In this document: in pieces, positions 14,301-20,300 of the stretch
How positions within the stretch are numbered: position 1 is the stretch's first letter
Layout: each line of letters starts with the position of its first letter
Source: Paenibacillus brasilensis
GTDB taxonomy: Bacteria > Bacillota > Bacilli > Paenibacillales > Paenibacillaceae
Length of the DNA stretch: 64,000 bases
NCBI RefSeq assembly: GCF_009363115.1
Contig: NZ_CP045298.1
Span: 248,001 to 312,000, forward strand
Direction: 5' to 3'
The notes under the pieces: generated by a model
Told to the model about the DNA's origin: nothing
The model's database searches: none
What the model saw: the letters and a program-made list of their open reading frames with translations, nothing else
Made by a program: the position numbers and the translations under genes

Positions 14301-17300
14301 TAAAGTTTTTATCCGCCTCAATCTCGCTCCGTTCCATATACAAAGCTTCTGCCAGACTGGCCGTCAGCTCTTCCTGCAAAAGCTCTGCCGAGGCGCTGCA
14401 CTCAGCCATGCTGGCCTGCGCCTGCTTTTCAATTGATATCGGCATCAAATTCACCTGAATGGAAGCCTCTGCCGATTTCTCCGGCTCCAATGCAACGGAT
14501 GGCAGTGAAAGCTCTGCGGGAGAATGATCCAGAGTAGACACGGCCGAGAAGGACGCAATGGATTTGCTCAAACTGCCGCCCAATTCCTTCTCTACAAATT
14601 TGCTAAAATCCCGGATGGTTGGATAATCGTAGACTTTTGTCGCTGTGATGGATGTCTTGTAATGCTTGTTAATGCTTCGAACCCACTCTACGCCTATAAT
14701 GGAATCCAATCCAAAATCAACAAAGTTCTTATCCGAATCAATCTCGCTCCGATCTATATATAAAGCCTGCGCAAGGCTTGTTGTCAGCTCCTCCTGCAAT
14801 ATTTCCGCCGATATCGCAGGGGAAATAGACGCCAGCGCTTCCGTCTTCTTCTCATCCTTTAATGTGTGCAATGTCTCCTCCAGTGAAGTTAACATGATCG
14901 TTGTCCCCTCCTGGTTGGCAGACTTGCTTAGGTGCGGCTGACGGTCCGACAAATTCCGTAAGGATATTCCGTTTGGCTTTTCAGAACAATTCAAAAAACC
15001 GGATTGTATTGGGATTTCGGGCTGCATCACATGAGATTGGACGGAAACTGCCTTTTCCTGAGCGTCCATAGAGACACCGTCTACAGAAGAGACTCTGTCT
15101 ACAGATGGGCTTATAATATCCGTGATCCAGTACCGCTCCCTCGCAAAAGGATAGGCTGGCAGGCTGATTCGCCGCGGCTTGGCATCTCCATAAAGCTGGT
15201 TCCAGTCCATCGCCAGTCCCTTGACCCAGAGATCGACAACCTTCGAATACTTCCTTTTCCCTATCCAGGCAGCGATCATCTTATCCATGTCTTCATCTTC
15301 TACCAGCGCCGTCAGCGCCTCCTTATTCCGTTTGACCTGGCCCCGGTACAGCTCGGGGATACCGTCCCGGCCTTCCAGGAATCCTTCCAGCTTGTTCACC
15401 AGCTCCTGCATGGACCCTGCAATCACGGCAAGCCGCTCTTCCATCGCTTCGCGTCCCACCTGGAGCGTGTAGGCCATATCGGCCAGACTACTTTCGTTTA
15501 GCTGTCCTTCCCCGATGACGGTGAGCAATCGCTCTGCTTGCTTTTTCAGCCGTTCTTCATTTTTGGCCGACAATACGATGATCGCTGGCTTTTGGACCGT
15601 AACGCTTATCGCCTCCTTCTCTTCTGGAACGTACTCTTCTGAAATGTATTCTTCGATGATGACATGCGCATTCGATCCTCCCGCTCCAAACGATGAAATC
15701 CCGGCAATCCTCGGGTATTCCCGCGTCTCTCCACCAATCTCAACCACCGGCCGTCTCCATTCTCCCAGCTCCTGCTGCACCACGAACGGCGTCTGACCGA
15801 AATGGATGTTCGGATTCAATTCCTGTGCATGCAGGCTGGGTACCAGCGTCCGGTTTTTCATCTGCAGGACAATTTTCCCAATCCCTGCGATGCCCGCCGC
15901 CGCCTCCAGATGTCCGATGTTAGACTTCACGGACCCAATGGCGCAGAATCCCGTGTCCGTCGTATCCTTCCTGAATGCCTGCGTCAGACCTGTCACTTCA
16001 ATCGGATCCCCCAGCTCCGTGCCTGTCCCATGGGCTTCAATATAGCTGACCGTCCGGGCATGTACCCCCGCTCGCTCCAGTGCCGTCCGAATCAGCTCCC
16101 CTTGGGCGGTCGGGCTTGGCACGGTATAGCCGTTGGTCTTGCCTCCATGGTTGATGCTCGTCCCCCGGATCACCGCATGGATGGGGTCCTCATCGGCAAT
16201 CGCCTTCGACAATGGCTTGAGCAGGACGACTCCCGCGCCTTCTCCGGGGACAAACCCGTTGCCTCCTTTGCCGAAGCTCTTGCACTGCCCGTCGGCAGAC
16301 AGCATATGGTTGGCGCAAAGCCCGACATAGCCGAGCGGGTGGAGATACAGATTGACTCCGCCTGCAATTGCCATCTCGCATTCTCCCCGGTAAAGATGCT
16401 CACAGGCTTCATGAATCGCGGTCAGCGAGGACGAACACATCGTATCGATCGGCATGCTCGGCCCTTGCAAATTAAAGAGGTACGAAATCCTGTTTGCTAC
16501 CGAACTAAAGGATGTATGGGGATATACTTGCGCCCCTTTCCTCCATAAATCCAATCCGTACAAATCAAAACCCGTTTTGGTAATCCCGGCAAATACGCCT
16601 ACCCGGCGGTTATGCCGCAACGCAAGCTGTTCCCGGGTGTAGCCCGCATCCTCCAGTGCTTCCCAGCAGGCTTCAATGAACAGCCTTTCCTGCGGGTCCA
16701 TACCGAGTGCTTCCCGTGGCGCAATATTGAAAAAGCGCGGATCGAATTCTGCAAATCCTTCGATAAAGCCCCCCCATTTGCTGTAGCTTTTTCCATTCGC
16801 CGCCGCTTCCTGTGGATCAGGATGAAAGAACCCTTCCAGCGCCCAACGTTCGTTCGGGATTTCGGCGACACAGTCCTTTCCTGCTTTTAGATTTTCCCAA
16901 TATTCGTTCATGTTCCCCGATCCGGGATACTTTCCAGCCATTCCAATGATCGCTATGGGTTCACGGCTTTCCGCTGCGGCAGGAGTTTCCACTGCGGCAG
17001 GCTTCGCCAAGCTTCGAATCGGCTTCGCTGTCTCCTTCACCGCAGCCGGCACGGTTTCTTCTTCGGCGCTCCGCGGTGCCGCAGGTATTTCCTCTACAGG
17101 CCGCAGGTCATGGCTCATCCCGACCCACCGCATGCACTCCTGCGGGTATTCCGCCACAAAATATTCCGCCAAGGCACGCAAGGTCTGGTACTCATAAAAC
17201 AGCGTCTGCGACAGCTCTCCAAAGAAGCCCGCCAGCTTGGCATTGAGCTGGGTAATCATGATGGAGTCGATTCCATAACTCTCCAACGGCTCATGGGCTT

Positions 17301-20300
17301 CGATGTTGTCGACGCTTAGCCGAGTCACCTCTCCCAATAGCACCTTGAGACGGTATAAGGTTTTATCGTAGAGCAAGCCCGCATCCAGCTTAGGCGCGGT
17401 TGCCTGGTTAGGTACAACTGTCTGGACAGCACGGACGACACCGGCCTGTGAGACGGCTTTCGCCAGGTTAGCCTCGATTTTCCCGGGCTCTCCTTCCATG
17501 ACCAGCACCTGCTCCTTGCCGGAAGCTAGGCTGTCATACAACGCCTTGATGCCTGATCGGGTCTGCATCGCCGTGATGCCCATGTTCTGCATCATGATCT
17601 GTTCCGTGTCCGCATCGATCCGCATCCCGCCCTCTTTCCACAGCGGCCAGCGGATGGATAACGTCCGCCCTCGCCGTTGCTTGGTCCCCACAAGGGCATT
17701 TCGGTAATCGGCATACGCGTCCATAAAGGCATTGGCGGTGGCATAGTCGGCCTGTCCCGGATTGCCCAAGCTGCCCGATATGGAAGAAAAGAGCACAAAG
17801 AAATCCAGATCCTGACCGCTGCTCGCCTCATCCAGATGAACCAGTCCGCTCACCTTCGGTCCCAGCACCTCTATAAATTCTTCCCTTGTTTTCTTGATGA
17901 TGAAGTTATCGTGAATCACCCCTGCGCAGTGAATGATCCCCTGCACACGCCCAAATTCCTCTTGAATACTGTCCAGCAAGCCGATAACCGTCTTCCTGTC
18001 GGTGATATCACCCTGCCTGTACACCACGCTGGCACCTGAAGCCTCCAGCTCCTTCAGCCGGGTCTGCTGACCCTGGTCCAGCGGCGACCGCCCCGTCAAG
18101 ATCAAGGTCGCCGCTTGGGTTTGCCGGACGATCTCTTCTGCAACCAGCAGTCCCAGACTGCCGGAGCCCCCGGTGATCAGATAGATGCCACCGTCTTTCC
18201 AGGGAAGTCCTTCTTTTTCCCCGGACGGATCGAGCCTGCTCCAGAGCGCGGTTTTCCGTTGACCGTTCTCATAGCGAATCCATCCATCCACCGGACTTCG
18301 ACTGTTGTCCTCCAGCTTCGCCAGGATGCCTTCCGCCTGTTCTGCCTGCTCCACTTCGATCAGCTGTCCGATGAATTTCGGGTTTTCCAGCCGGGCTGTC
18401 TTCAACAGTCCCGAAAGTCCCGAAAAGAGCTGCCCTTCCCCCGCGGTCCACACGACCATTTGGACCAGCACCTTTCCCTCAGGCTTGTCTTTGAGTATGC
18501 TTTGGATGCTCTCAAAGGCCTGGGCCGCATAGGTCTGAAACCGTTCATCTACCCGGCCTTTCCCGGTTTGAAAAGCAAGCACCTGCACGCTCCCGCTCAC
18601 TTTCGCTTCGAGCTGCTCGTGCAAGGCCTCGCCCGGCTCACAAAGCAAGACTATTCGCCGATCATAGGCGGGGGCTTCGGCTTCCAGCGGTACATCCTGC
18701 TCTTTCCAGGCAGGCTCAAATAGCAGTGTACGGCTATTCGCAACCGCAGGCGCTTCCGCGATCCTAACGGCTTCCGCTGTTCTGGTGATCGTAAATTTCG
18801 GTTCACTTTCTGCCGCTATGTCGCCGATCATTTTTGTTTCACTTCCAGGCGCCCAATACTGCTCTTTTGCAAAAGGATAAGTCGGCAGCGAAATCCTGGA
18901 GTATTGTTCATTTGAAAACAAACGCTCAAAGTCTAACGAATATCCCTGAACATACAAATCTGCAATAGTAGTCAAAAGTTCCAAATACTCGCGCGCATCG
19001 CCTGTATTCTGACAGCTTTGAATACATTCATCCCCGTATCTTTTCAAAGACGTTTGTATACGTTGTTCTTTTTCGTGCAGTTCAGCATAATAAACTTGAG
19101 AAGCACTGCCTTTTTCCAGCCACTTTTTAAGGGACATGACAAGCTCGCCTTGATTGCGGGCAACACATGCAAGCCGATGGTTGCAGTGCTTTCTCCCAAG
19201 CAATAATGTATAACTCATATTTCCGCAGTCTGCCGTAGGCTCCTGTTCGCAATATGCAATCAGTTGCTCTACCTGCTGGCGTAATTGTTTTAAAGTCCGT
19301 GCCGATAATGGAATTAAATAACCCGGTTTTTCAGAATGTCTTCGTTCCGTCTTTGGAGCCTCTTCTATGACCATATGGACATTGGTGCCGCTGGCGCCAA
19401 AGGAACTGACCGCTGCACAGCGTCTGGCTCCAGGTTCTATCTCCCAGTCCTGTAGATGGGTATTGACATAAAAAGGACTATCCGCAAACTGAATATTCGA
19501 ATTGCCTGACTGGAAATGAAGTGTAGGCGGAATTTGTTTATGCTTTAAAGACAATAGCAGTTTGATTACTCCTGTAATTCCTGCCGCTATTTGCGTATGG
19601 CCGATATTCGTCTTAATAGACCCTATCGCGCAATATTCCTTCTTGTCAGTATACTTTCTAAATGTTCGCGTCAGTGCCTGATATTCAATTGGATCTCCCA
19701 ATTTGGTACCGGTCCCGTGTGCTTCCACCATCTGTATTTGCTCAGGGTGGATATCAAATGTATCGTATACATATTGCTCCAGTCGCTCCTGAGATTTCTG
19801 GCTTGGCGCAGTAAGTCCATTCGTGGTGCCGTCCTGATTGATTCCCGAGCCTAAAATCACTCCATGGATGTGGTCACCATCGGCAACAGCTTCATGAAGC
19901 CGCTTGAGCACTACCGTGCCAATAGCCTCTCCCGGAACCATTCCATCTGCCCTGTCATCAAAGGTATAACAGCGCCCCGAACGGGACAGCATTCCTGCTC
20001 TGTCACCATATAAATAGCAGCGAGGGGTAGTATGAATATAGACACCGCCAGCTAAAGCCATATCCGTTTCCCCGGTCCATAAGCTTTGGCAAGCCAGATG
20101 AACGGCAACTAACGAACTGGAACAAGCTGTATCTACAGCTATGGCCGGCCCGTGAAGATCCAGATAGTAGGAGATTCTAGCGGGAATTACGGAACCCATA
20201 TGGCCCCAGAGCGCTTGCGGAGGCAGGTCTTCACCCAGCAATTGTTGATAATCTCCTTCCGCACACCCTACATAAACTCCGCATCGGCGGCCCTGCATCC

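Noticed and set aside
15802..16548. Duplicate 248-codon plus-strand frame (also at 23207-23953)
   Set aside because: It occurs twice only because it is opposite the duplicated KS; no independent evidence for a gene.
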